This document shows, one piece after another, positions 23,401-34,281 of a DNA stretch of 64,000 bases. The stretch covers positions 35,213,426 to 35,277,425 of the forward strand of contig NC_090321.1 in NCBI RefSeq assembly GCF_040869045.1, written 5' to 3'. Within the stretch, counting starts at the first letter, position 1; every line of letters begins with the position of its first letter. The stretch comes from Eurosta solidaginis. Lineage: Eukaryota > Arthropoda > Insecta > Diptera > Tephritidae. The notes below the pieces were generated by a model. The model saw nothing but the letters and a program-made list of their open reading frames with translations. It was not told the origin of the DNA and did not search any database. Position numbers and translations under genes: made by a program.

Positions 23401-24724
23401 TAACACTTTAGCATAACTGCCACGCCCAATAACGCGTATTAATTCGAAATCATTAATGGAATATTGCCGTTGTGTACCTGGCTCAAGCTGTTCTTCGATG
23501 TTTTGATGCTGCTGCTGTTGTAATTGCGGGTCATTCGATTGTATTTCTAGCACAGCTAAAGGATCACATGGATCAACCATGCCATGACCGCTACCACTCG
23601 CTTGTGACGCATAATCGGGCAATGGGGGTAATACCTCGGGTAATTGTTCGGCGAAAGCGTCATCACGCTCTTTAACCAACGGTTCCACATGTTCATTGGT
23701 GCAGTGCTTCTGTACGAGTTTATGGCATTTTTTGTGCACCAACAATTTGCATTGAATGCACTTGAAACCTTGGCGACCCAAACCCCAGATGCGATCTTGA
23801 CAGTAGGCGCAGAATGCGCGCTAAGGGGAGAGAAATTTAAATTGTTGATATTATAAAATGTTGGCTTCAATAAAAGGAGCAGACGCATGCTTACCCGATT
23901 GAAGCGTTTGGCTTGGAAAATGTGTCCATTAACACGGTAAAGTTTGCGCCATCTGCGTGCACCACGTCTGTAGATGCTGCCTATAATAAAAAGAATAATT
24001 ATATTTAAAAACAGTTATTTACTAGTAAGTAAAGCTAGTCGGACAAATTAAGTGATTAATCATATACTTTATTGCGAAATTAATAGACTAATTGCAATCT
24101 TTTATAAATTAAATGGAATTTCACTAGAGTAATCTGCTTTTAGAATTTTGTTTCAATTGATTAATTGTTTAATCAAAATATAAATTAATCATAACTTCAA
24201 TTAGCAGCCAATGTAGTAGTTGCAATACTTTATTCATTATAAAAACGTTTACTAGACTATTACGTTTTTATAATTTCATTATTTTTTAGTTTAACTGATA
24301 AGTCATAACTATGCAATCAATGGATTCAATTCAATTTTTATACATCAAATTAAATTTTACTGGGGTAATGAGTAATTGACTTTTAGTCCAATAACTTTTA
24401 ACATACATTGATTAATCATGACATTGACTGTTCGCCTTTGTAATAGTCATTTACTCGATTAATTCTAATCCTTTGTTCATCAAGGGAATATTTTTAAGAA
24501 TAGTAATTTTTTTTTTTTTAATTTCATTCAGTATTTCAAGTTAATACTAGTTCTTTAATCATATCTTATGCAGGGAATCGATTATTTAAATTTTTTTTAA
24601 ACAATTTAAAAATTAGATCCGTTTATTGAACATATTAAGAAAAAACAATAATGCTTGTATGTTTAATACTTACGATCTTCTCCATCACAGGACATGCCAG
24701 GTGCAGAAGGTACATTTGGAAATA
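17468..24724 (-). CDS. aPKC: Atypical protein kinase C, 3' exons (partial gene)
   Basis: Exons on the minus strand are 24674-24724, 23895-23980, 22816-23820, 22564-22758, one of two alternatives (20880-21001 or 17857-17972), and 17429-17555 with the stop at 17468. With the 17857 exon they give 512 residues, about 94 fewer than the full fly protein. Numbering from this partial: pseudosubstrate RRGARRWRK at 21-29, with Ala in place of the phospho-acceptor; C1 zinc finger His36 to Cys85 with the complete HC ligand spacing; kinase domain with glycine-rich loop IGRGSYAKV (176-184), Lys199, catalytic YRDLKLDN (Asp294), DYG instead of DFG (312-314, usual in aPKC), activation-loop Thr328 in [11 protein letters not shown] at 337-339; turn motif LTPDDD; and FEGFEYV with the phospho-mimicking Glu499. 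The enzyme is the apical polarity kinase of the Par complex. The N-terminal PB1 domain is not seen in the window. Confidence 0.96.
17618..17741. mobile_element. Short MITE inside an aPKC intron (second copy of the 12392 family)
   Basis: The left AAGCCCACTTGCAG and the right CTGACAGTGCGCTT are mirror images, with TTA/TTAA flanks. It fills nearly half of the 301-bp intron between the 17857 exon and the last canonical exon of aPKC. Confidence 0.7.
17857..17972 (-). CDS. aPKC: aPKC alternative V5 exon A (NFP type)
   Basis: The acceptor TTTTTTTACAG precedes CTTGAACGC and the donor is GA|GTAAGTAG. The 116 bp enter in phase 0 and leave in phase 2. The peptide reads [15 protein letters not shown], then a [11 protein letters not shown] segment and VQLTPDD, and matches the standard Drosophila aPKC tail as I remember it. 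The AGC-kinase NFD position reads N-F-P. The exon carries the turn-motif Thr (partial residue 480). Because its length is not a multiple of three, it cannot be combined with exon B without a frameshift. Confidence 0.93.
18260..19035. repeat. T-rich low-complexity tract in an aPKC intron
   Basis: The + strand is dominated by TTTTT and TTTAT words for nearly 800 bases. The phenylalanine-rich frames it generates are artefacts. A similar tract continues after the fold-back element, at about 19386-19680. Confidence 0.85.
19036..19385. mobile_element. Fold-back MITE with a tRNA-Glu-like core
   Basis: The outer 75 to 80 bases are nearly perfect inverted repeats (TTATTTAAGAATTCATGAGC..., then AATTGAATATTCAATTATTA, ending near AGAAACTG). 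One visible mismatch separates the arms (AGGAGAAACTG versus AGAGAAACTG). The centre, read on the minus strand (about 19290 to 19200), has TAGCCTAGTAGTTAAGG (A box), an anticodon-loop-like TTTCACC and GGTTCGAATCTC (B box), as in tRNA-Glu(TTC). A short TTTC run occurs nearer the left arm. No protein frame is present. Confidence 0.8.
19215..19285 (-). ncRNA. tRNA-Glu-like sequence with pol III boxes inside the fold-back
   Basis: A-box and B-box motifs and an anticodon loop like that of tRNA-Glu are visible. The spacing and the stem partners do not make a clean cloverleaf by eye, so it is more likely a tRNA-derived SINE-like head than a working tRNA gene. Confidence 0.45.
19386..20879. other. aPKC intron sequence between the two alternative exons
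   Basis: T-rich at first, then mixed AT-rich. I see no exon or complete element in it. Confidence 0.5.
20880..21001 (-). CDS. aPKC: aPKC alternative V5 exon B (NFD type)
   Basis: The acceptor ATTTATAAG precedes ATTGCACAAAAG and the donor is CC|GTAAGTTG. The 122 bp enter in phase 0 and leave in phase 2, the same phases as exon A. The peptide reads [15 protein letters not shown], then NNFDTQF, then EMTPDD. It keeps the VxPPxKP start, the NFD motif used by AGC kinases to close over ATP, and a TP turn motif. It resembles the vertebrate aPKC tail at the NFD position more than exon A does. The acceptor lacks a strong polypyrimidine tract, which would suit a regulated exon. Confidence 0.88.
21002..22563. 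other. aPKC intron sequence upstream of exon B
   Basis: A dispersed-repeat fragment with GAGGATGGCACAACGCC lies at about 21083-21145. The remainder is AT-rich with no recognised exon. Confidence 0.5.
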
Positions 24725-25514
24725 CTGTAAAACGTGAATAGAAAAACGTAATTTATTAAAAGGGTTACGTCAAAGGAAAAAGTATAAATTAATTACAAGT
24801 TTTTATGAAATATTTTACACTCAAGAGCAAACATTTCCAAATTTCCAAGTTTTTAGTTTGTTATTTCTAAATGTAGAATTAAAAAAAAATTAATTAAATA
24901 ATAGCTATTCGAATAAAAATAATTACTTTTCATAAAGAATTCGCTAAAAATAAACTGGTGTTAGAAATCTTCCGACAGGATTTACTTGTTTTTAATATCT
25001 ATTTTATTTTTTTATACATATTGTATTTTTTATAATTCTCGTTTATTTACTTTAGTTTGTGCTAATGAAATTCAATTTTTTTTTTTAATATTTTCAATAT
25101 TTTTTAATTTAAAATATTTTGAATAAATATCTTCTTTTTAACTGTAATATTTTTGAATTCAGGTTTTATTTACATTGAATTTCTTAAGTTTTTTTTCGAC
25201 TGCTTTTTTCATTATTTTTGTTTTTTGTTTCTTTTTTATTTTTTTATTACTTTATGTTTGTTTTCTGTACATTTATAATTTTTTTCTATCTTACAATTTT
25301 ATTTTGCCTTTTTTTATTTTATTTTATTTTGAATTTTTTTATTTTTATTTTATTTTATCCTTTTACTTTTTATATTGTAATTTTTTCTTTTTTTCTTGTA
25401 TTTTTATCCTTTTTTGTCTTCTTTAATTTATTTCTTATTTAGTTTTTCTTTTTTTCCTTTACTTTTTATGTTGTATTTTTTTTTCTTTTTTTTTTCTTAA
25501 TTTTTTTTCTTCTT
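24725..25514. other. AT- and T-rich DNA upstream of the first visible aPKC exon
   Basis: From 25080 to 25510 the + strand is mostly T-rich low complexity. The phenylalanine-rich open frames here are artefacts. This is probably aPKC intron. Confidence 0.6.
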
Positions 25515-27669
25515 TATACTCAGTTGAGCAGAGCTCACAGAGTATATTAAGTTTGATTGGATAACGGTTGGTTGTACAGGTATAAAGGAATCGAGATAGA
25601 TATAGGCTTCCATATATCAAAATCATCAGGATCGAAAAAAAAATGTGATTGAGCCATGTCCGTCCGTCCGTCCGTCCGTCCGTTAACACGATAACTTGAG
25701 TAAATTTTGAGGTATCTTGATGAAATTTGGTATGTAGGTTCCTGAGCACCCATCTCAGATCGCTATTTAAAATGAACGATATCGGACTATAACCACGCGC
25801 ACTTTTTCGATATCGAAAATTTTATAAACCGAAAAAGTGCAATAATTCATTACCAAAGACAGATAAAGCGATGAAACTTGGTAGGTGAGTTGAACTTATG
25901 ACGAAGAATAGAAAATTACTAAAATTTTGGACAATGGGCGTGGCACCGCCCACTTTTAAAAGAAGGTAATTTAAAACTTTTGCAAGCTGTAATTTGGCAG
26001 TCGTTGAAGATATCATAATGGAATTTGGCAGGAACGTTACTCATATTACTATATGTACGCTTAATAAAAATTAGCAAAATCGGAGAAGGACCACGCCCAC
26101 TTTTAAAAAAAAAATTTTTTTAAGTAAAATTTTAACAAAAAATTTAATATCTTTACAGTATATAAGTAAATTATGTCAACATTCAACTATAGTAATGATA
26201 TGGTGCTCCGCCCTTTTTCATTTAGTTTGTCTAGGATACTTTTAATGCCATAAGTCGAACAAAAATTTCCCAATCCTTTTGAAATTTGGTAGGGGCATAG
26301 ATTTTATGACTGTTTTCTGTGAAAATGGTCGAAATCGGTTGAAGCCACGCCCAGTTTTTATACACAGTCGTCCGTCTGTCCTTCCGCATGGCCGTTAACA
26401 CGATAACTTGAGCAAAAATCGAAATATCTTTACTGAACTTAGTTCACGTACTTATCTGAACTCACTTTATCTTGGTATAAAAAATGAACGAAATCCGACT
26501 ATGACCACGCCCACTTTTTCGATATCAAAAATTACGAAAAATGAAAAAAATGCCATAATTCTATACCAAATACGAAAAAAGGGATGAAACATGGTAATTG
26601 GATTGGTTTATTGAAGCGAAATATAACTTCAGAAAAAACTTTGTACAATGGTTGTGACACCTACCATATTAAGTAGAAGAAAATGAAAAAGTTCTGCAGG
26701 GCGAAATAAAACACCCTTGAAATCTTGGCAGGTATTACATATATAAATAAATTAGCGGTATCCAACAGATGATGTTCTGGGTCACCCTGGTCCACATTTT
26801 GGTCGATATCTGGAAAACGACTTCACATATACAACTACCACCACTCCCTTTTAAAACCCTCATTAATACCTTTAATTTGATACCAATATCGTACAAACAC
26901 ATTCTAGAGTCACCCCTGGTCCACCTTTATGACGATATCTCGAAAAGGCGTCCACCTATAGAATTAAGCCCCACTCTCTTTTAAAATACTCATTAACACC
27001 TTTCATTTAATACCCATATCGTACAAACAAAGTCTAGAGTCACCCCTGGTCCACCTTTATGGCGATATCTCGAAAAGACGACCACCTATACAACTACCAC
27101 CACTCCCTTTTAAAACCCTCATTAATACCTTTAATTTGATACCCATATCGTACAAACACATTCTAGAGTCACCCCTGGTCCACCTTTATTGCGATATCTC
27201 GAAACGGCGTCCACCTATGGAACTAAGGATCACTCCCTTTTAAAATACTCATTAACACCTTTCTTTTGATACCCATATTGTACAAACAAATTCTAGGGTC
27301 ACCCCTGGTCCACCTTTATGGAGATATCTCGAAACGGCGCCCACCTATGAAACTAAGGATTGCTCCCTTTTAAAATACTCATTAACATCTTTCATTTGAT
27401 ACCCATATCGTACAAACAAATTCTAGAGTCAACCCTGATCCACCTTTATGGCGATATCCCTAAATGGCGTCCACCTATAGAACTATGGCCCACTCCCTCA
27501 TAAAATACTCTTTAATGCCTTTCATTTGATACACATGTCATACAAACACATTCCAGGGTTTCCCTCGGTTCATTTTCCTACATGGTTATTTTCCCTTATG
27601 TTGTCACCATAGCTCTCAACTGAGTATGTAATGTTCGGTTACACCCGAACTTAACCTTCCTTACTTGTT
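25515..27669 (+). mobile_element. Full-length DINE-1/mini-me-like element, copy 1
   Basis: The 5' end TATACTCAGTTGAGCAGAGC is mirrored subterminally at about 27611-27630 (CTCTCAACTGAGTATG). A core with ATATATCAAAATCATCAG leads into a GTCC microsatellite at 25658-25684. The second half (26790-27560) holds about six tandem units of roughly 126 bp containing TCACCCCTGGTCCACC. At the 3' end lie the hairpin GTTCGGTTACACCCGAAC (27633-27650) and a CTTACTTGTT terminus. Subterminal inverted repeats, a tandem-repeat core and a 3' hairpin are the DINE-1 (Helitron-related) architecture. No replicase is encoded, so it is non-autonomous. Confidence 0.8.
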
Positions 27670-28060
27670 ACTTTTATTTCTTTTTTCTAATTTTTTTCCT
27701 TTTGTTTTTTTTCTTTTTTTTCTTTTTTTTTTCTTTTTTATTTCGTTTCTCTTTTTCTTGTTTTATTTTTTACAATTTTTTTATCTTTTTTTCTTTTTCC
27801 CTTTTTCTTTATTTTTTACAATATTTTTATCTTTTTTCTATTTTTCGTTTTCTTTTGTTCTTTTTTTTTTATTTTTTTATATATTGTATTTTCTGCCTTT
27901 TTTGTTATTCCTTTATTCACTACCTTATAATTTTGTTTTTCATTATTTTTAGTTTTTTATTTGTTCATTTTTTTTTTAAATTTGTGTTTTCTAGTTTATC
28001 TTAAGATTATAGTTCTTTTTTTTTATTTTTATAGTTTTTAAAGCTTTTATTAACTTTAAG
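27670..28060. repeat. T-rich low-complexity tract
   Basis: TTTTTC and TTTAT words dominate. Phenylalanine-rich frames here are not genes. Confidence 0.85.
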
Positions 28061-29474
28061 CTGTATAATCTTCTCTTAGAAGATTTGCAAATAAAAAGGA
28101 ATCTAAAAAAAGCAAAAAAGAATTTGAAAATCATTACATTTAACAGATATTTGAATAATTTTTGGCTTGACATTTTGTAATTAAAGAATATTTGTTGTAA
28201 AAAAGAGTGGACTTCTTTTGGGAAGAGAATTTAAACCATTGTCTCATAAATAAAACACATTCACACACTCATTTACACAGAGACCCCAAATTATATTTAT
28301 ACATTTCAATGGTAGGTACTTATAATTGAACATGTGTATGTTGTTCTTGTTCAGCTGTACCCGGTCGAGAAGGGCTATAGAGTGAGGTAATTAAGTTAGG
28401 AGGTTAGCGAGCGAACGAATATGTCTTTTCACGGATGTAGTCGAATGTACATATGAGCAAACGTATGTCACGACTTACATACATATGTATATGTATGTAT
28501 ATAAATATTCATTTAATCAGCTGTTGACACAGATAACAAAAATACATTGTATTCTTTAGAGTTCTTTTCAAAGAAATAAAATTTTTATTGTTTTTATATT
28601 AGATTTTCTTTGTGCTCATTCGCACTCATCTTAACTCTAAAACAAAACACAAAATTTTGCTAACAAAAAAAAAACTTTGTTCAATATTGAAATCGCTGAA
28701 GTTTTTATAGATATTCGGCTACGTATGTATGTATATAAGTGAGAACACTTTGATGACCACAATCATTATCATTAAGGATTACACCGACTGTTGCGGTCTC
28801 CAACTATAACGATCGAAGATTTGTGCGACAACAACACCAGCATTGATCACTGATTACTGTTTAACTGAAGTGGTTTTACACAAAAAATTATCAACGCAAG
28901 CACTCAAAGTAAAAAATTATGAGTTGAGTATTACATAGTCAACGGAGAGTAAAGGAGAGTCATGAAGTAAAATGTATGCGAACTGCATCTTGCTCCACTG
29001 CATTATGAGAAACAATAATTTTTTGTTTTGGCTTTTGACTTTTGTTTACTTGACACAACGTATGCTATTGATTTTCTTATCATCTTATCATCAACGAATA
29101 GTTCAAGCAAATGTTGCATAGCACTGTCAAATGGTATCGCTATTCTCAGCGCAATTTTATACATTTTTTTCCGCAGAAAGTTTTTATTGTTTTGCTTGAT
29201 GGGACCAAATGTTAATTGTTTATAGTGACATTATGGATACTACAGAGATGGCGGGAGAACTCTTTGAAACAAAAAAAAAAAAATGTGCAGCATATTTCGT
29301 GAGGGGCTTGAAAGTCATCGCATTGCTGCTAGTTGTCTAGAAACAAGTTCTAATTTTCACTAATTACCACAGCTTTTCTAAGCTTGTGCATTTTGAAGAG
29401 CTAGTTATGTTCTGATCTTAATATGCAACGCACGAATAAAATTTTGGTATACTTGTACAACGGCCAGAGACATA
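28061..29474. other. Probable aPKC intron, no element recognised
   Basis: Around 28340-28520 and 28740-28860 the composition is more balanced than nearby. These would be places to look for regulatory sequence or a further first exon. I see no convincing coding frame. Confidence 0.35.
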
Positions 29475-29660
29475 CAGCAGCGAACATAAAAATAGCAGTG
29501 GCAACTTATTTAAAATTTCGTCAATTTAATTCGTTTTTTATTTTCGATATATCAAATTAAAAAAAAATCAATTTATTTTTTAATTTAAACTATGTGAACC
29601 TATCTCGGGACTATTTCCCAAAAAATTCGAAAACCCAAGAAAATCTCGAATATTTTTTAT
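29475..29660. mobile_element. Truncated end of the 4038-4626 MITE family
   Basis: CAGCAGCGAACATAAAAATA with AGCAGTG matches the TIR of the 4038 element. The inner part is in reverse order relative to 6241-6530 (AAACTATGTGAACC). The partner TIR is not found. Confidence 0.6.
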
Positions 29661-29989
29661 TTGGGGTTCTCTGAGTTTTTTAAGTACGCAGTTCTGTAGC
29701 CCAATAAATTTTAGTCTTAGGCCTAAAATATTCTGAAAGGATTTTTTTGCGCAAGTTCGAATGGGATCTTCGAAACTTCTCATTCGCTCTAGTTTTCGCG
29801 AAATTTCGGCTTAAAAAAGTGCGGTCAATTTTGAACTTCTGTATCGCAAAAAGTTGTTGCAATAATTCAGCAAGCGTTGGGTGGTATGAAAGATCAAACA
29901 CTGCTTCTCATTAAACAAAGTCAAAAATTTACAGTCCTCTCATTTTAAGGATAGGAGTAACTTTGTTAGTCTAAGTTTGTAAGACCTAC

Positions 29990-30900
29990 ACATCATCTTC
30001 GACACTTTGCAGCCCCCGTTTGAGCCCACGCTTTTCCCGCTTTGTCGATCATGTCCAACTCTCGTCTTCTCTTAATTTCGCCCAAACTAATTGTGACGTC
30101 TACTGAGCAAGCTTCGAGGGATATGCCTTTTTTGACTATTTCATTTTTACACTCCCATCTATTCCTATATGCCTTGGACCTAATAAGATGTATGCTTCAC
30201 CCTATCCCGATTCTTTCCAGGGATTGCATACACTCTAACACACTTTTAGACGCTGTGATATGCGAGATTATTGTCTAAATTGCTGATTGGCTGTCAATAG
30301 AAAAGTTGACGCTGCTGGACTTTAAGCTATTTTCTTTCAGTGTTTCTACTGCTTTGGTTACGGATTATACTTCCGCCTGAAAAACGCTTCAGTGATCTGG
30401 ACGCTTGTAGGATCTGTTTATTTCCGGATCAGCATAGTATACCGCAGACCCTACTCATTATACTACTTTGGAACCATCGGTGTAAACGTGTATTGCCTCG
30501 TCCGCCATTTGGGCACCCTTACGCTAACCACCCACCTCTATTGTGGCTATAAGAGCCTTCGAAGCGCAGATACGGAATCGGGTAGTTTGTTCGTCTTGTA
30601 ATTGTTAACGCTATAGTACTGTGGCGACGCACTGAGCCTCGTTGCAGTTGTTAACGCTTTGAACATTGCCTCCAGGTCTACAGGTGAAATGTGCAGAATG
30701 GCATACAGTGAAGCGATCGGGGTTGTTTTCAGGGCTCCCGTAATGCTAAGCCTGTAAACCCCCTCTAATTTTTTGAGGTAGGTTCTTTTTTGTGTAGTGG
30801 TCCACCAAACAAGGTTTCCATAGTATAGGACAGGCTTTACAATCTTTGTTAATACCCAATGAGAGAGAGAGAGAGAGGCGATAAACTCCACGTACATCCC
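29990..30900 (-). pseudogene. Decayed LINE ORF2: end of reverse transcriptase plus RNase H
   Basis: On the minus strand, 30897-30547 encodes VKPVLYYGNLVWW, then LKKLEGVYRLSITGALKTTP and SLYAILHISPVDLEA. This is the region after the reverse transcriptase in R1/LOA/I-type LINEs. It is followed at about 30510-30460 by IHVYTDGSK, the first catalytic motif of RNase H, and near 30300 by NFSIDSQSAI, a later one. The parts are in different frames and broken by stops, so the copy is dead. There is no upstream endonuclease. Confidence 0.85.
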
Positions 30901-30984
30901 ACCATTCTTTTACATGCATAAAGTGCCGTCGAACCCTTCTTCACTCTAACCTCTACGTTGGGCTTCCAAAGTCGGAGCAAAATC

Positions 30985-31700
30985 TAGGTAATTATCTGAA
31001 GGGAGTATACAATATTTCATATATTAATTCCAAATATGAGGTTATTCAGGTGGAAGAGGTGAGGGGGAATGAGAGTGCGAGTGAAACAAATATTTAAATT
31101 CGCTATATTTCCGTAAATGTTTGAAGGGGATATGTAATGTGTGGTATATATGTAGATTTTATAAAAATATTTCTAGGAGTGAGAGTGCGAATGGAGCAAA
31201 AGTATAATTTCGCGACATCTCCGTAATTATTTGAAGGGATAATCCAATATTCGGTGTATAGATTCCATATATGAGGTTAATTAGGTGAAAGGGGTTGGAA
31301 CTTGGGGGCAGGAGTGAGAGTGTTAATGAAACAAAAATTGTATTCTCAATGCCTCAGTAATTTTTTGAAGGGGGTATCCAATATTTCTATATACCAAATA
31401 TTGGATACCTCTTTGTTATATACATGAAGTAATTTATTTGTGGGAATGGGAGTGGGAGTAGGAGTGGGAGAGGGAGAGGGAGTAGGAATGGGAATGATGA
31501 GATTTGGATTGGTAATGGGTTTGGGAGTGAGAGCGAAAATTATAATGTGAAGGGAGTGCAGATAAAGGGAATAAGGAAAGAACAGGAATTATAAGGAAAA
31601 ATGGGAGAACAAGTAATAAAGTTGTAGTCTATTCGATGTTATAGAGAGTGATACAGGAAAGGGAAGTCCACTTTTCAAATATAGGGCAAAACAACGTCTG
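30985..31700. repeat. Four diverged tandem units of about 110-135 bp plus G-rich tail
   Basis: Units begin at about 30990, 31113, 31221 and 31356 with TAATTATTTGAAGGG-like words. They contain a CCAATATTC-type word, AGGTTA and GAGTGAGAGTGCGA. A GGGAGTGGGAGT-type purine tract follows (31440-31530). The 3' side contains ACGTCTGCCGGGTACGC. It is probably a non-autonomous transposon whose class I cannot name. Confidence 0.55.
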
Positions 31701-31958
31701 CCGGGTACGCTTGCACTATATAAAATTCTATGATGAGTCTCATCACACAACTTTCCATTACGCACACTGAAAGAAAAATACTGGTAAAATCAACCGAAAT
31801 ACGGGTCAATTCAACTGAAATTTCTGTCAATTTTTATCCATCGCAACAAGATGTTAAATCAACAAACAGCAGAAATCGTTGATTCGTAATTGACCGTTTT
31901 AGTAGTCAAATGAACAAAAAAAGTTGTTGCGACAGATTTGTATGAAAGTACCTATGTT

Positions 31959-32334
31959 GCCATATAAATAAATAAATGTAAGGCGCGATAACCTCCGAAG
32001 AGATTTTAGGCCGAACTTCTCTTCCAATTTGCGTCGTGCTCCCTTTTAATTTTTCTTACAAATTGGCGGGACGCGACCTACTTGTTTTATGCCGACTCCG
32101 AACGGCATCTGCAAGGCATATGAGTTTTCACTGAGAGCATTTCATGGAAGAAACACACTCGGAGTGCTTGCCGAACACTGCCGAGGGGAGACTCCGCTTA
32201 GAAAATTTTTCTTCTAATTGAAAAAGCTTGTTTCCAAAATTTTTATGTTGCTTTTGCCGGGATGTGAAGCCAGGGTCTTCGGTGTGGTAGGCGGAGCACG
32301 CTACCATCGCACCACGGCGGCCGCCATATAAATA
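31959..32334 (-). mobile_element. Full-length tRNA-derived SINE with 12-bp target-site duplication
   Basis: Read on the minus strand, the head GCCGCCGTGGTGCGATGGTA (A box) and GGCTTCACATCC (B-box-like) lead into the body (CTAAGCGGAGTCTCCC, CACTCGGAGTG in the family) and a CATTTATTTATTT tail. The direct repeat GCCATATAAATA borders both ends (31959-31970 and 32323-32334), so the insertion is complete and fairly young. Fragments of the family lie at 8677, 34655, 37905 and 52752. Confidence 0.9.
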
Positions 32335-33769
32335 CGTAAATATGTGAATACATAAATTCGCATGCTTGCTGCATATACATACTGTCACGAATATTAGCAG
32401 CACTAAGGGATTCTATCATTTCTAAGCCGATGCTAAGCAGTGATTCAAGTCACTTCAATAATTCAATCATTATGACTACACATATGTACGTATACGCAGG
32501 GAGAAGCAACGCACAAACACATGCAGATATCTTATCTGAGATATGCAATATAATTATGGAAGTGTCGCTCACAAACACACGCGCATATGATAGCTATACA
32601 CGTACATCTGTAGTTATAATTATAACAGATAACCAACTAGTAAATTCTAGAAATGGAAGCGCCTAGAACATGCAACGAGGAAATCAAAGAGTATAAAAGG
32701 CAACCACGGTAGAGGCGCTGCAAGCAGTTTTGATTAAGACGCTATCTGGCGAGCAATAGCAGTATTATTTATTGTGAAGTACTTTAATATAGCCAATTTT
32801 TCCATTATTCAATATTGGAGTTATTTATTCAAAGGTTTAGTGATTCGAACTTAGAAGAAGGTTGCAAATAAGAGGATTTGCAGTAAATTCGTTACAATAC
32901 ATATGAATATAGAAATGAAAATAGTAGTCACAAAACTGATTCTCAATTCTTTCAGTTGCAGCTCAGCTCATTCTCAATTTCTTCTCTGGCATGTAGTTGC
33001 CACACTTGATTGTTTCGAACAAAACTTGTAGTATAAATGTTTGACGTAACATTTTAAAAAGAGAACTTGAAAGTTATAGAAAAGTAAAGAATCAAATCGC
33101 AGGAAGGTAATTCACCACTGGAGTAACTTTACATGTAATTCGGCAAGTTTAATTTTCGTAACACTTTAAGTTGAAACGATTCCAAAACAACTCAAACTTG
33201 TATTTTGTCGGAAACATCAACTTTAAAGAGGATGTTTTTTTTATTATCTTATTAGATTCGTTGGCGTAAGTGAAAACACATAAAAACTTGATTAAAATGT
33301 TACTAACTTTGGAGAAATCCTGTTCGTCCAAGCAAAACTTTTGCAACAAGAGGGCGCAATTTTGCATTTCGCTTGCACGAGAAGTTGCAAAATTGTACCC
33401 GATAAATAGGTGTCCGGGTATCTCATAATTTTTTGCACATTAAATTCAAAAAAGGGGTTTTTCGTTTTGTATTGATAACTGAAAAACTAGTTATTTATTG
33501 TTTTCCCATTTTGTGTGTTTTTTCGATTTGAGCTTTTTCTTATTTTGGTGTTTTTTTTTACCAAGTGGCATCATCGTCATAACTACAAAGTAGAGAGCGC
33601 AGTGAGCGTAAAATTCTCTTTGAAATTTGCTCATGTATTGACAGTTGATCGCCGTTGAAATTACCTGTAAGATCAGTTGTGTTAACAGAAAAATCAGTTA
33701 GATTGATTGGGAATCTGTCAATTTTACAAAATTTTGTTAACTAAGAGCGACAATTTCTCTTCTGTTGAA
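32335..33769. other. Non-coding DNA, no element recognised
   Basis: Mixed AT-rich sequence. Short frames on both strands lack features. The minus-strand frame at 33149-33367 is AT-biased and unsupported. Confidence 0.4.
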
Positions 33770-34281
33770 ATGACTAAACTAATTTGTTCGCTTGACAAAG
33801 AACTCGGTCGAATTAACCATAATTCGATCAATTTCCCCGAATCTCCGTTAAGTCAAGAACAACAGAACCGATTTGTTGATTTTACTAGCACCATTTCTTT
33901 CAGTGCAAATAATCATTCAAGGGATCTGATAACCCCCAAAATCAAATCCAGCTTATCCTCGTACTCTTTAGTGAACTAAAATTTATACACAAACATTTCG
34001 ACGCTTTTCCCCAAATATTTTATACCAATTTTTAATTTGTATTTTATTATCTTTTATTCTTACTGCGGTCTCTTTGCAGATATCGGCGGACAGTTAATTT
34101 TTATTATATTTCATTGAAACAAGGTCATTTCAATTGGTCTCTTGACGAAGCAATGAAATTAATTGATCGATTGCGTTTGCATCTTCATAAATTAATGTTT
34201 AACGCTTCCACATATGTAACGGACGATAGAAGCACTACTGTTCGAAAGCATTTCCGGTTAATGGAAACATATAAAATGTAG
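33770..34281 (+). CDS. Putative two-exon small gene, unrecognised product
   Basis: A first exon 33770-33960 (from ATGACTAAACTA, with GAA before the ATG) can be joined to 34080-34281. The acceptor TCTCTTTGCAG is strong; the donor GTACTC is weak but is the only one that keeps the frame. The result is 130 residues: a polar N-terminal half (NFPESPLSQEQQNRFVDF) and a half with charged, helix-like character (NWSLDEAMKLIDRLRLHLHK). TAG ends at 34281 and AATAAA follows at 34294-34299. A faint likeness of NWSLDEAMKLI to Myb/SANT- or MADF-type DNA-binding domains is only an impression. It would lie opposite in strand to aPKC, possibly inside its intron. It could instead be a fragment of an unknown transposon. 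Confidence 0.35.

Noticed and set aside
22803..23888. Frames on both strands overlapping the kinase exon
   Set aside because: The minus-strand aPKC frame has the complete kinase and C1 motifs. The others are shadows.
25459..25753. Minus-strand frames with a RTDGRTD-like repeat
   Set aside because: The repeat is the translation of the GTCC microsatellite of the DINE-like element.
32128..32403. A 91-codon minus-strand frame
   Set aside because: It is the tRNA-derived SINE itself, read through; SINEs do not encode protein.
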